DNA of 64,000 bases from JAOPZW01 sp963788935. Lineage in GTDB: Bacteria; Actinomycetota; Thermoleophilia; Solirubrobacterales; Solirubrobacteraceae. How positions within the stretch are numbered: the stretch's first letter is position 1; every line of letters starts with the position of its first letter. This document shows positions 33,198 through 42,978 of the stretch, piece after piece. The position numbers and the translations under genes are program-made. The DNA lies in NCBI GenBank assembly GCA_963788935.1, contig CAWBIM010000002.1:186001-250000 (forward strand), written 5' to 3'. Under the pieces are notes generated by a model, which saw nothing but the letters and a program-made list of their open reading frames with translations, ran no database searches and had not been told where the DNA came from.

Positions 33198-33686
33198 TCA
33201 GGCGCCGCCCACCAGCTCCGTCAGGAACGACGGCATGCGGCCGGCACCGAAGTCGAAGAACCGGGCCCACACCGGCTCGATGGAGATCCGTGCCATCTGG
33301 TCGTACAACGACCTGACCTGGCGCTCGAACTCCGCGAGCTGGTCTGCGGCCAATGCCTTCCTCGAGGCCGCGAGGTACTCGTCGGGAACGCCGTCGACGA
33401 TGTCCACGCGTGCGAGCCCACGCACCAGGAGCGCCTGTGCCTCCGTAGGCGTGTCGCCGACATCGATCGTGAGCGCGACCTTCGGCCGCGCCGACAGCGC
33501 CTTCACCTTGGGCGCGGTCGTCGCCGTGCAGACGACGATCTGGCTCCGGTTCCAGTAGAAGCCGATCGGGACGACTCGCGGGAAGCCGTCTGATCCGTTG
33601 TAGCCGAGGCGGAGGAGCGTTGCGGAGTCGAGCAGGTTCCGCGCGCCGGGTTGTGCGAGCTCTTCGGTGGTCTGTTGCGAGTCCAC
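33198..33686 (-). CDS. Pyridoxamine 5'-phosphate oxidase-like FMN/F420-binding protein
   Basis: 162 residues with a split-barrel flavin-binding fold: TLLRLGYNGSDGFPRVVPIGFYWNRSQIVVCTATTAPKVKALSARPKVALTIDVG. Proteins like this bind FMN, F420 or heme. GTG at 33684-33686 is chosen because AGGAAGGA lies 5 bases upstream of it, while the ATG at 33707 has no binding site. Function not assignable. Confidence 0.8.
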   Translation of the reverse strand: MDSQQTTEELAQPGARNLLDSATLLRLGYNGSDGFPRVVPIGFYWNRSQIVVCTATTAPKVKALSARPKVALTIDVGDTPTEAQALLVRGLARVDIVDGVPDEYLAASRKALAADQLAEFERQVRSLYDQMARISIEPVWARFFDFGAGRMPSFLTELVGGA

Positions 33687-33773
33687 GATCGTCCTTCCTG
33701 GGGTCATCGTCGGTGGGCGAAGCACCCACCCTTCACCTCTGGAGCGGAGCCGATCAGGGCTTCTCGACATGGA

Positions 33774-33798
33774 GAAGGCCCGCTCGTGGCGGGCCTGG
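33774..33798 (-). terminator. Terminator of tRNA-Ser (CGA)
   Basis: AGGCCCGC / GCGGGCCT, eight perfect pairs with a five-base loop, followed on the minus strand by TTCTCC. It lies about 27 bases beyond the tRNA 3' end in the direction of transcription. Confidence 0.65.
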
Positions 33799-33822
33799 GA
33801 GATCCCGAAACTGCGCACTTCA

Positions 33823-33912
33823 CGGAGGGGGAGGGATTCGAACCCTCGTCAGAGGCTTAACCCCTGAAACGGTTTTCGAGACCGCCGCATTCAACCACTC
33901 TGCCACCCCTCC
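33823..33912 (-). tRNA. tRNA-Ser (CGA)
   Basis: Minus-strand class II tRNA of about 90 bases. Acceptor GGAGGGG (33912-33906) pairs with CCCCTCC; the anticodon loop TCTCGAAAA gives CGA; long variable arm (CAGGGGTTAAGCCTCTG) and T loop GGTTCGAATCC are present. Reads UCG. Confidence 0.97.
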
Positions 33913-33969
33913 ACATGAGCGACGAGCGCCGCCGGACAGGCTAGCGAAGCATCCTGGTAGACATCGGCC

Positions 33970-34917
33970 ATGCCGGTCGCCTACCAGCGCGGGCTGCACG
34001 AGCTCGGTGACGGGCTGCATGCCTACCTCCAGCCCAGCGGGTCGTGGGGCTGGAGCAACGCCGGGCTGATCTCCGCGGGCGGGACGTCGCTGCTCGTCGA
34101 CACGCTCTTCGACCTCGACCTCACCCGCGAGATGCTCGACGCGATGCGCCCGATCACCGAGCGCAGCCCGATCGACGCCGCGATGAACACGCACGGCAAC
34201 GGCGACCACTGCTTCGGCAACGAGCTGCTGCCGGCCGGCGCCGAGATCTACGCGACGGTGGGCGCGAGCGCGGAGCTGGCAGCCGCGCCGCCGCAGCTGG
34301 TGAACGCGCTCAAGCAGACCGACCAGCTCGGCCCGGAGTTCAGCGCCTACATCCAGCGGATCTTCGGGCCGTTCCGGTTCGAGGGGATCGAGGTGCGACT
34401 GCCGACGTCGACCTTCACGGGACGGCTCGAGCTCACGGTCGGCGACCGCGCCGTGCACTTCGTCGAGGTCGGCCCCGCGCACACCGACGGCGACGCGATC
34501 GTCCATGTGCCCGACGCGGGCGTCGTGTTCACCGGCGACATCCTGTTCGTCGGCGGCACGCCGATCGTCTGGGCCGGCCCGTTCTCGAACTGGCTGACGG
34601 CGTGCGACCGCATCCTCGAACTCGGGGCCCACACGCTCGTGCCCGGCCACGGCCCGGTGACGGATGCCGCAGGCGTGCAGGACGTCAAGCGCTACCTCAC
34701 GTACGTGCACGACGAGGCCGCCGCGCGCTTCGCGGCGGGCATGGACGCCGAGCAGGCCTCCGATGACATCGACATCTCGGACTTCGCCGACTGGGGCGAG
34801 GCCGAGCGCCTGGCCGTCAACGTCGAGACGGTCTACCGCGAGCTCGACCCGTCGCGCCCCGACCCGAGCCGCCCCGAGCTCTTCATCCGCATGGCCCGCT
34901 GGGCGGCCCGCCACTGA
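33970..34917 (+). CDS. Metallo-beta-lactamase-fold hydrolase with altered metal motif
   Basis: 315 residues of MBL fold. The usual HxHxDH metal motif reads NTHGNGDH (H75, N77, D79, H80), so the second His is Asn. Later metal positions are present: VGPAHTDGD and GDILF, with VPGHGPV near residue 235. Relatives with TH.NGDHC.GN form a distinct MBL group. ATG at 33970. Followed 20 bases later by an O-methyltransferase gene on the same strand. Substrate unknown. Confidence 0.85.
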   Translation: MPVAYQRGLHELGDGLHAYLQPSGSWGWSNAGLISAGGTSLLVDTLFDLDLTREMLDAMRPITERSPIDAAMNTHGNGDHCFGNELLPAGAEIYATVGASAELAAAPPQLVNALKQTDQLGPEFSAYIQRIFGPFRFEGIEVRLPTSTFTGRLELTVGDRAVHFVEVGPAHTDGDAIVHVPDAGVVFTGDILFVGGTPIVWAGPFSNWLTACDRILELGAHTLVPGHGPVTDAAGVQDVKRYLTYVHDEAAARFAAGMDAEQASDDIDISDFADWGEAERLAVNVETVYRELDPSRPDPSRPELFIRMARWAARH

Positions 34918-34937
34918 CGCCCGGCACACTCGAGGGC

Positions 34938-35579
34938 ATGGACATCACGGACTCCCGCGTCGAGCGCTACGCCGTCGCGCACACCTCCCCGCCGCCGCCG
35001 CACCTCACCGACGTGGCCGCCGCCACCCGCGAGGAGACGACCACGCCGGGCATGATGAGCGGGCTCGTCCTCGCGCGGCTGCTCGAGGCGCTCGTCGTGA
35101 CGAGCGGCGCGAAGCGCGTCCTCGAGATCGGGACGTTCACCGGCTTCGGCGCGCTGTCGATCGCCTCGCGCCTGCCGCCCGGCGCCCGGGTGACCACCGT
35201 CGAGGCCGACGCGGGCCGCGCGGCGATGGCCCGCCGGCACATCGAGCGGAGCCCGGACGGCGCGAAGGTCGAGATGCTCGAGGGCGACGCCCGCGCGATC
35301 GTCCCGACGCTCGACGGCCCGTTCGACCTCGTCTTCATCGACGCCTGGAAGGGCGACTACCCGCACTACTACGAGGCCGTGCTGCCCAAGCTCACCCCGC
35401 GCGGGCTGATCGTGTGCGACAACGTCCTGTGGGGCGGCGACGTCGTCGACCCCGCGCCCGACGACGACAACGGCCGCGCGCTGGCGGCGTTCAACGACCT
35501 CGTGCAGCGCGACGAGCGCGTGGCGAACGCGCTGCTGACCGTCGGCGACGGGCTGCTGTTGATCTGGCGCGCGGGCTAG
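34938..35579 (+). CDS. O-methyltransferase (CCoAOMT/COMT type)
   Basis: 213 residues, complete. SAM motif VLEIGTFTGFGALSIASRLP (about residue 54), acidic VEADAGRAAMARRHIE, and the metal/catechol motif FDLVFIDAWKGDYPHYYEAVLPKLTPRGLIVCDNVLWGG. These bivalent-metal enzymes methylate catechol-type hydroxyls. The stop overlaps the convergent amidohydrolase stop by 4 bases. ATG at 34938. Confidence 0.93.
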   Translation: MDITDSRVERYAVAHTSPPPPHLTDVAAATREETTTPGMMSGLVLARLLEALVVTSGAKRVLEIGTFTGFGALSIASRLPPGARVTTVEADAGRAAMARRHIERSPDGAKVEMLEGDARAIVPTLDGPFDLVFIDAWKGDYPHYYEAVLPKLTPRGLIVCDNVLWGGDVVDPAPDDDNGRALAAFNDLVQRDERVANALLTVGDGLLLIWRAG

Positions 35580-36454
35580 GCCGAGGCGCCGTCGAGGCCG
35601 AGCAGCCGCACGGCGTTGTCCTTGAGGATCAGCGGCCGGACCTCGTCCTTGATGTCGAGCGTCTCGAAGTCGCGCAGCCAGCGCTCGGGCGTCAGCGCCG
35701 GGTAGTCGGTCCCGAAGAGGACCTTCTCCTTGAGCAGGCTGTTGGCGTAGCGCACGAGCTGCGGCGGGAAGTACTTCGGCGACCAGCCGGACAGGTCGAT
35801 CCAGACGTTCGGCTTGTGCACGGCGACCGACAGCGCCTCGTCCTGCCACGGCACCGACGGATGGGCCATCACGACCTGCATGTCGGGGAAGTCGGCGGCG
35901 ACCTCGTCGAGGTGGATCGGGTTGGAGTACTTCATGAGGATCCCGCCCCCGCCCCGCTGGCCGGAGCCGACGGCCGTCTGCCCGGTGTGGAAGACGACCG
36001 GCAGCTTGTGCTCGGCGATGACCTCGTAGAGCGGGTACGCCATCCGGTCGTCCGGGAAGAAGTGCTGCAGGCTCGGGTGGAACTTGAACCCGCGGACGTC
36101 GTGCTCGGCGATCAGCCGCCGCGCCCACTCGACGCCCTCCGCGCCGCGGTGGGGGTCGATCGAGACGAAGGGGATCAGCGCGTCGCGCTCGTCGCGGGCC
36201 AGCTCGAGGATCTCCTCGTTGGACACCGGGCCGCCCCAGCGCACGCTGTCGACCATGAAGCAGACGGCGAGCATGTCGCGCTCGCGGTAGAAGGCCGCGA
36301 GCTCGGGCACCGTGAGCAGGGCGTCCGAGCCGAACACCTCGGCCACCGCCCGCTCGGGCGAGTCCTCCGGGAACCCGCCGCCGCGGATCGAGGCCTGGAC
36401 GTGCGTGTGCACGTCGATCGCCTTCAGCTTGTCGAGATCGACCGTCGCGCCCAT
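35576..36454 (-). CDS. Amidohydrolase family (ACMSD-like) protein
   Basis: 292 residues. N-terminal metal motif AIDVHTHVQAS, then FKFHPSLQHFFPDD, VVFHTGQTAVG, VMAHPSVPWQDEA and C-terminal LFGTDYPALTPERWLRD: the standard set for the amidohydrolase-2 family that contains gamma-resorcylate, ACMSD and related decarboxylases. ATG 36452-36454. Follows the AceE-like gene by 13 bases on the same strand, so probably co-transcribed. Substrate unknown. Confidence 0.87.
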   Translation of the reverse strand: MGATVDLDKLKAIDVHTHVQASIRGGGFPEDSPERAVAEVFGSDALLTVPELAAFYRERDMLAVCFMVDSVRWGGPVSNEEILELARDERDALIPFVSIDPHRGAEGVEWARRLIAEHDVRGFKFHPSLQHFFPDDRMAYPLYEVIAEHKLPVVFHTGQTAVGSGQRGGGGILMKYSNPIHLDEVAADFPDMQVVMAHPSVPWQDEALSVAVHKPNVWIDLSGWSPKYFPPQLVRYANSLLKEKVLFGTDYPALTPERWLRDFETLDIKDEVRPLILKDNAVRLLGLDGASA

Positions 36455-36467
36455 GGCGCGCGGGAAT

Positions 36468-38750
36468 CTAGTCCTCGAGCAGGTCGACCGCCGCGCCGAC
36501 GATCGTGTCCGTGTCGATCCCGACGTGGCGGTAGAGGTCCTCGACGTCGCCCGACTGGCCGAAGTCCGAGACGCCGAGCGACGCGATCGGCACGCGGCGG
36601 ACGGCCGACAGGAAGCTGAGCGTGTGCGGGTGGCCGTCGAGGACGGTGACGACCGGCGCCGTGCGGTCCGGCGGGAAGAGCTCGTCGAGGATCGCGTGCT
36701 CGCCCTCGCCGAGACCCTGCCGCGCCTGGAGCGCGCGGAAGACGAGGTCCGCCGAGGTCAGGCACACCACGTCGGCCGGCACCCCGGCCGCGGCGAGCTC
36801 GTCGGCGGCGGCGATCACCTCGGGCATGATCGCCCCGGCCGCGGCGAGCGTGACCCGCGGCGCGTCCGGCGCCGCGCGCAGGACGTAGCCGCCGCGCAGC
36901 GCGCCCGCCCGCCGGCGCTCGCGGGCCGCGTCGTCGTCGGGGACCGCGGCGAGCGCCTGGTCGACCGGGCGGGTCGTCAGGCGGAAGTACGACGACGTCC
37001 CGCCCGGGCGGCCGAGGAGCGACAGCGCGTGCAGGAGCGCCCACTCGAGGTCCTGGCCGAACGCCGGCTCCCACGCGATGCAGCGCGGCTGCTCGAGGCC
37101 GACCGACGGCGTCGTGATCGACTGGTGCGCGCCGCCCTCGGGCGCGAGCGTCACGCCCGACGGCGTGCCGACGAGGATCGACTGCGCGCCCGCGTAGAGC
37201 CCGAACGACCACGGCTCGAGCGCGCGGTTGACGAACGGGTCGTAGAGCGTGCCGACCGGCAGCAGCGGCTGGCCCTCCCGCGACCACGTCAGCCCGAGCT
37301 CGGCGAGCAGGCCGACGAGGTTGCCCTCGGCGATCCCGAGCTCGATGTGCCGGCCGTGCTCGGTCTGGCGCCAGCGCACGAGGGTGTCGGTGTCGTCGGC
37401 GAACCAGTCGATCCGGTCGCCGAGGTGCCAGATGCCGCCGCGGTTGATCCAGCCGCCGAGGTTCGTCGAGGACGCGACGTCGGGGCTGACCGTCACGACG
37501 CGGGCGGCGAGGTCCTCCGCGCCGTGCGAGAGGTCGACGAAGAACCGGCCGAACGCCTGCTGGGTGGACTCCTTGCCCGTGTGGCGGCGGCCGAGGTCCG
37601 CGGGGACCTCGGGCACCGGCCGCAGCTCGACCCGCGGGCGCCGCAGCCGCTCGGCCGTCTCGGCGCACAGCTCGGCCTCCGGCGTCCCGGGCTCGAAGGC
37701 CGCCCAGGGGTCGGCGGCGTCGGCGCCGAGGTGGCCGGCGAGCTGCTCCCACTGGTCGACCGTGAGCAGCGCGGAGTGGTTGCCGGGGTGGCCCTCGGTC
37801 TGCAGCTGCCAGGCCTTGATCGTGTAGGCGAAGATCACCGACGGCCGGTCGGCGACCGAATCCGCCTCGTCGAAGGCGTCGAGCAGGAGGCCGAGGTCGT
37901 GGCCGCCGAGGTCGCGGACGATGCCGCGCAGGTCGCCGTCGCCGATGTCGGAGGCCGCGTCGCCGAGGCGCCGGCGCAGCTCGGCCGGGTCCGTCGAGCG
38001 CAGGAGGCGCTGGTACTCCTCGTTGGGCATCTCCGTGATGCGGTCGCACAGCGCCGGGTGGGCGCTCAGGCGGCGGCCGTACTTCACGGTGATCGGGTGC
38101 CAGCCGGCGGCCTCGAACATCGCGGCGAGGCGGCCGGCCGCGATGTCGGGCACGACGCGATCCAGCGACTGGCGGTTGAGGTCGATGATCCACAGGACCT
38201 CGCCGAGGTGCGGCACGACCGGGTCGACGATCGCCTCCCAGACGGCGCCCTCGTCGAGCTCGGCGTCGCCGACGAGCGACACCTGGCGCCCGCCCTGCGG
38301 GACCTCGAAGTGCCCGGCGACGTAGCGGTGGGCCAGCGCCGACCAGATCGGGGCGGTGGCGCCGATGCCCACCGAGCCGGTCGAGAAGTCGGCCGGGACG
38401 GGGTCCTTGAGGCGGCTCGGGTAGCTCTGCAGGCCGCCGAACGCGCGCAGCTCGGTCAGGTGACGGCGGTCGAGGAGGCCGAGCAGGTACTCGATCGCGT
38501 GCAGGACCGGCGCGGCGTGCGGCTTGACCGAGACGCGGTCGGGCGCCCGCAGGTGGTGGAAGTACAGCGCCGTCATGATGCTCACCATCGAGGCCGACGA
38601 CGCCTGGTGGCCGCCGACCTTCACCCCGCTCGGCGTGCGGCGGACGCGGTTGGCGTGGTGGACGATGCTCGTCGCGAGCCACAGGACGCGGCGCTGGACG
38701 GCGTCGAGGGTGGCGATGTCGGTGTCGCGGGCGGGGATGATCGTGCTCAT
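36468..38750 (-). CDS. AceE-like pyruvate dehydrogenase E1/transketolase-like TPP enzyme
   Basis: 760 residues in the homodimeric E1 (AceE) family. N-terminal TPP domain with GGHQASSASMVSIMTALYFHHL, the thiamine/Mg motif GDAELDEGAVWEAI...IDLNRQSLD (GDAE instead of GDGE), a mid-region TIKAWQLQTEGHPGNHSALL and C-terminal pyrimidine-binding and transketolase C domains. AceE is usually about 890 residues, so this form is shorter. No E2 or E3 gene is nearby. The gene downstream encodes an amidohydrolase. Whether it decarboxylates pyruvate or another 2-oxoacid is unknown. Confidence 0.83.
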   Translation of the reverse strand: MSTIIPARDTDIATLDAVQRRVLWLATSIVHHANRVRRTPSGVKVGGHQASSASMVSIMTALYFHHLRAPDRVSVKPHAAPVLHAIEYLLGLLDRRHLTELRAFGGLQSYPSRLKDPVPADFSTGSVGIGATAPIWSALAHRYVAGHFEVPQGGRQVSLVGDAELDEGAVWEAIVDPVVPHLGEVLWIIDLNRQSLDRVVPDIAAGRLAAMFEAAGWHPITVKYGRRLSAHPALCDRITEMPNEEYQRLLRSTDPAELRRRLGDAASDIGDGDLRGIVRDLGGHDLGLLLDAFDEADSVADRPSVIFAYTIKAWQLQTEGHPGNHSALLTVDQWEQLAGHLGADAADPWAAFEPGTPEAELCAETAERLRRPRVELRPVPEVPADLGRRHTGKESTQQAFGRFFVDLSHGAEDLAARVVTVSPDVASSTNLGGWINRGGIWHLGDRIDWFADDTDTLVRWRQTEHGRHIELGIAEGNLVGLLAELGLTWSREGQPLLPVGTLYDPFVNRALEPWSFGLYAGAQSILVGTPSGVTLAPEGGAHQSITTPSVGLEQPRCIAWEPAFGQDLEWALLHALSLLGRPGGTSSYFRLTTRPVDQALAAVPDDDAARERRRAGALRGGYVLRAAPDAPRVTLAAAGAIMPEVIAAADELAAAGVPADVVCLTSADLVFRALQARQGLGEGEHAILDELFPPDRTAPVVTVLDGHPHTLSFLSAVRRVPIASLGVSDFGQSGDVEDLYRHVGIDTDTIVGAAVDLLED

Positions 38751-38784
38751 GGGCGCGGGCCGATTCTGCCAGGCGCGGGACCCG

Positions 38785-39252
38785 TCACCGGCGCGCGGCG
38801 AAGAAGCCGGTGAGCAGCGCGGCGCACTCGCCCGCCAGGATCCCGCCCGTCACGGTGGGCCGGTGGTTCAGGCGCGGCTCGGCGAGGACGTCGAGCACGC
38901 TCCCGGCGGCGCCCGCCTTCGGGTCGGTGCAGCCGAAGACGACGCGCGGCACGCGCGCGAGCACGATCGCCCCCGCGCACATCGCGCACGGCTCGAGCGT
39001 CACGTACAGCGTGCTGTCGAGCACGCGCCACGAGCCGAGCGCGGCCGCGGCCGCCCGGAGCGCGATCGCCTCGGCGTGGGCGGTCGGGTCCTGGCGCAGT
39101 TCGCGCTCGTTGTGGCCGGCCCCGATGACCGCCCCGTCGTGGACGACGACGGCCCCGATCGGCACGTCGTCGTGCGCGAGCGCGTGCTCCGCCTCGGCGA
39201 TCGCGAGGCGCATGAAGGACTCGTCGTCGAACCGGCTCACGGCGGCGCGCAC
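38785..39252 (-). CDS. tadA: tRNA-specific adenosine deaminase
   Basis: 155 residues. Zinc motifs PTAHAEAIAL (His-Ala-Glu) and TLEPCAMCAGAI (PCxxC), plus GAVVVHDGAVIGAGHN, identify TadA, which makes inosine at the wobble base of tRNA-Arg. Start 39252 is the longest option; the GTG at 39238-39240 or ATG at 39213 are possible. Ends 34 bases before the AceE-like gene starts, so they may share a transcript. Confidence 0.93.
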   Translation of the reverse strand: MRAAVSRFDDESFMRLAIAEAEHALAHDDVPIGAVVVHDGAVIGAGHNERELRQDPTAHAEAIALRAAAAALGSWRVLDSTLYVTLEPCAMCAGAIVLARVPRVVFGCTDPKAGAAGSVLDVLAEPRLNHRPTVTGGILAGECAALLTGFFAARR

Positions 39253-39360
39253 ACGACCATCATGCCGGGGGTCGCATCCGTGCGGTGGTCCGGGGAAACT
39301 TCGGGCTCCGTACGTTGTTCAGCGAGTGGGGGTTCGAGCCCCCGCTCTCTCGCCGCCCCG

Positions 39361-40755
39361 ATGTCGCGCCCCGTTCTCCGCCGCCTGCTCCGCTTCACCG
39401 TGCTCGCCCTCGCGACGGCGGGCCTCGGCGTGGCCGCGGCCGGGGCCCAGGCCGCCACGCCGGTCGTCGTGCGCTTCGCGCCCGGCACGTCGGCGGCCGA
39501 CCGCGCCCACACGGCGCACGCGGCCGGAGCCGGCGTGCCGCGCCACGTCGTCGGCGGGACGTGGCTCGTGCGCGGGCGCGCGGGCGCGCGGGAGACCGTC
39601 GCCCGCCTTCGCCGCCACCGCGCGGTCGTCTCGGCCACGCCCGAGCTGCGCGCCCGCATCGCGGCCTTCAGCCCGAACGACACCGGCGTCGCGGCGGCCG
39701 CCGGGACCGCGGGCGGCTGGGCCGCGCAGCAGTGGGACCTCGTCGGCCCGTTCGGCGTGAACGTCGCCGGCGCGTGGGACGCCGCGCTGCGGGCCGGGAC
39801 CCCGGGCGGCCGGCGCGTCCGCGTCGCGGTCGTCGACACCGGCGTCGCCTACGCCGACCGCGGCCGTCTGCGCCGCTCGCCCGATCTCGGCACGTCGCGG
39901 CTCCTGCGCGGCCACGACTTCGTCTCGAACGACCCGTACCCCAACGACGAGAACGGCCACGGGACGTTCGTCGCCTCGACGATCGCCGCGTCGGCGAACA
40001 ACGGCTACGGCATGGTCGGCGTCTCCTACGCCGCCGACATCCTGCCGGTGCGCGTGCTCAACGCCGACGGCGGGGCCGGATCGGCACGGATCGCCGAGGG
40101 CATCCGCTACGCCGTCAACCGCGGCGCGCAGGTCATCAACGCGTCGATCGAGCTCTTCGACCCGCTCGCCTCGCCGCCCCGCGCCCTGTCGATCACGAGC
40201 TCGCCCGAGATCCGCGAGGCGATCCGCTACGCGCACAGCCAGGGCGTCGTCGTCGTGGCCGCCGCGGGGAACCTCGCGCAGGCCGACGTCCCCTCGAGGC
40301 GGCTGGGCAACGAGGTCATCTACGTCGGCGGGACGACCGAGCACGGTTGCCTGGGCGACTACTCCAACTACGGCCCGGGCCTCGACGTCGTCGCCCCCGG
40401 CGGCGGCTCGGACGCGCCGCTGGCCAACGACGTCAACTGCCGCACCGACCTTCCCGCCGGGCGCAACATCCTCGAGGTCACGTTCCGCCGCTCGACGCCG
40501 GCCCGGTTCCTCGTCCCGGCCGACTACCGCGGCACGTCGATGGCCGCGCCCCACGTGACCGGCGTCGTCGCGCTGGTGCTCGGGGCGGGCGTTCTCGGCG
40601 ACAACCCGTCGCCCGAGCAGGTCGAGTCGCGCCTGAAGGCGACGGCCCGCGACCTCGGCGCCCCGGGCGCCGATCGCTACTACGGCGCGGGGCTCGTCGA
40701 CGCGACGGCGGCGCTCAGCGCGCCGGCGGCGACGTCCGGCGGCGTCGCGGGCTGA
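39361..40755 (+). CDS. Secreted S8 family serine peptidase (subtilase)
   Basis: 464 residues. Signal peptide MSRPVLRRLLRFTVLALATA... ending near AQA. A short propeptide-like region (VVVRFAPGTSAADR...) precedes a subtilisin domain with catalytic Asp in VAVVDTGV (D159), His in NGHGTFVAS (H200), oxyanion Asn in VVAAAGN and Ser in YRGTSMAAPH (S393). ATG at 39361. A tRNA-T-arm-like hairpin (39325-39346) sits in its leader. Likely extracellular protein degradation. Confidence 0.93.
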   Translation: MSRPVLRRLLRFTVLALATAGLGVAAAGAQAATPVVVRFAPGTSAADRAHTAHAAGAGVPRHVVGGTWLVRGRAGARETVARLRRHRAVVSATPELRARIAAFSPNDTGVAAAAGTAGGWAAQQWDLVGPFGVNVAGAWDAALRAGTPGGRRVRVAVVDTGVAYADRGRLRRSPDLGTSRLLRGHDFVSNDPYPNDENGHGTFVASTIAASANNGYGMVGVSYAADILPVRVLNADGGAGSARIAEGIRYAVNRGAQVINASIELFDPLASPPRALSITSSPEIREAIRYAHSQGVVVVAAAGNLAQADVPSRRLGNEVIYVGGTTEHGCLGDYSNYGPGLDVVAPGGGSDAPLANDVNCRTDLPAGRNILEVTFRRSTPARFLVPADYRGTSMAAPHVTGVVALVLGAGVLGDNPSPEQVESRLKATARDLGAPGADRYYGAGLVDATAALSAPAATSGGVAG

Positions 40756-40783
40756 CGGCGCCGCGCAGGCGCCAGGTCGCGCC

Positions 40784-41227
40784 CTACGACGTGCGGATGA
40801 TGAGCACGCTGCACGGCGCGTGGTGGCTGACCCGGTTGGGCACCGAGCCGAGCAGGAACCGCCGCGCGCCGGTCATGCCCTTGTTGCCGACGACGATGAG
40901 GTCGGCCGACTGCTCCTCGGCGACGTCGAGGATCGCGTCGGCGGGATCGCCCTGGCGCGCGTAGGTCTCGGCCTCGACGCCGCTCGCGCGGGCGGTCGCG
41001 ACGGCGTCGCGCAGCGTCGCGTCCACCTCCTCGCGCGGGTTGACCATCCACTGGAGGTCGGGCGGGATCTGCTGGGCCTCCTCGCGCAGCCGGCCGGCGG
41101 GCACGGGCTCGTAGGCGCTCACGATCCGCAGGGTCGCGCCGAGCCGGGCGGCCAGTTCCGCCGCCTGGCGGACCGCCTCGCGCGCGGTGTCCGACCCGTC
41201 GGTCCCGACGACGATCGACGCGTACAC
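40784..41227 (-). CDS. Universal stress protein (UspA family)
   Basis: 147 residues. It starts SIVVGTDGSDTAREAV and ends with the ATP-binding motif VVGNKGMTGARRFLLGSVPNRVSHHAPCSVLII (G-x2-G-x9-G-S/T). The start codon is GTG (41225-41227). A 28-residue membrane peptide gene ends 13 bases upstream and a lipoprotein gene precedes that, all on the minus strand, suggesting an envelope-stress operon. Confidence 0.92.
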   Translation of the reverse strand: MYASIVVGTDGSDTAREAVRQAAELAARLGATLRIVSAYEPVPAGRLREEAQQIPPDLQWMVNPREEVDATLRDAVATARASGVEAETYARQGDPADAILDVAEEQSADLIVVGNKGMTGARRFLLGSVPNRVSHHAPCSVLIIRTS

Positions 41228-41240
41228 GCCGCTGATGCTC

Positions 41241-41327
41241 TCAGAGGAGCTTGACGAGCGCGATGATCATCGCGATCACGACGAAGAAGACGATGAGCGC
41301 CTGGGTGTAGACCCAGATCGGCGACAT
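41241..41327 (-). CDS. 28-residue single-pass membrane peptide
   Basis: MSPIWVYTQ, then a strongly hydrophobic segment (ALIVFFVVIAMIIALVKLL) and TGA. One transmembrane helix with almost no soluble part. ATG at 41325-41327 with GGGGGA about 8 bases upstream; 13 bases each side to the lipoprotein and uspA genes. Its codons and hydrophobicity support a real membrane micro-protein, perhaps a regulator of a membrane complex. Confidence 0.6.
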   Translation of the reverse strand: MSPIWVYTQALIVFFVVIAMIIALVKLL

Positions 41328-41340
41328 CAGTCGTCCCCCA

Positions 41341-41811
41341 CTACGTCTTGGCCTGCAGCTGGCGGTTGATCGCCGCGATCGTGCGGTTGATCCGCGTGCT
41401 GATCTTCGTCGTCGCGTCGACCAGCGCGGACTGGGCCGCCTCGCTGCGTTGCGGCGAGCCGGTCGCGAACTCGTCCTTCGCGTCGCGGATCGCGCGCCCG
41501 TAGTCGGCGATCTCGTCGATCAGCTGGCGATGCAGCGGCTGCAGGTCGCCCGGCGCGTCGATGCGCCGCAGGTCGCCGACGACCGTGTCGACGGCGTCCT
41601 CGAAGCCCTGCAGCGTGCGCCGGCCGCGGGCCGGCGTCGTCGTCGAGCTGATGCGCCGCGACAGGCTCTTGAAGCTCTCGGCGAAGCTCGTCTGCGCCTG
41701 GTTGACCTGGTCGGCGTAGGCGTTGCGCGCCTTCGCGGCGTCGTCGCTACCGCACGCGGAGAGGCCGAGCAGCGCGGCGACCGCGAGAAGGACCGGGATC
41801 ACCCTGCTCAT
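41341..41811 (-). CDS. Secreted lipoprotein of unknown function
   Basis: 156 residues. Signal peptide MSRVIPVLLAVAALLGLSAC with lipobox LSAC; Cys20 would be lipidated. The mature part is helical (AYADQVNQAQTSFAESFKSLSRRI ... RIDAPGDLQPLHRQLIDEIADYGRAIRDAK), like periplasmic helical-bundle lipoproteins. First gene of the lipoprotein / membrane peptide / uspA group. Function unknown. Confidence 0.78.
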   Translation of the reverse strand: MSRVIPVLLAVAALLGLSACGSDDAAKARNAYADQVNQAQTSFAESFKSLSRRISSTTTPARGRRTLQGFEDAVDTVVGDLRRIDAPGDLQPLHRQLIDEIADYGRAIRDAKDEFATGSPQRSEAAQSALVDATTKISTRINRTIAAINRQLQAKT

Positions 41812-41886
41812 CGGCCGGGAGGCTACCCGCTCGGGCCGGTTCGGCGATCCACCAATCGCGCCGGGACGACCGCTCGTCGGCCATGC

Positions 41887-42930
<1,044 letters not shown>

Positions 42931-42978
42931 CCTGCCACGGGACCCGGGCGCCGCAAGGGTCCGCCGCGTGATTCGACG

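Noticed and set aside
39325..39346. tRNA T-arm-like hairpin GTGGGGGTTCGAGCCCCCG before the subtilase
   Set aside because: No matching 5' acceptor, D arm or anticodon arm upstream, so not a tRNA; may be a leader hairpin or a degraded tRNA end, with no attachment-site repeat seen.
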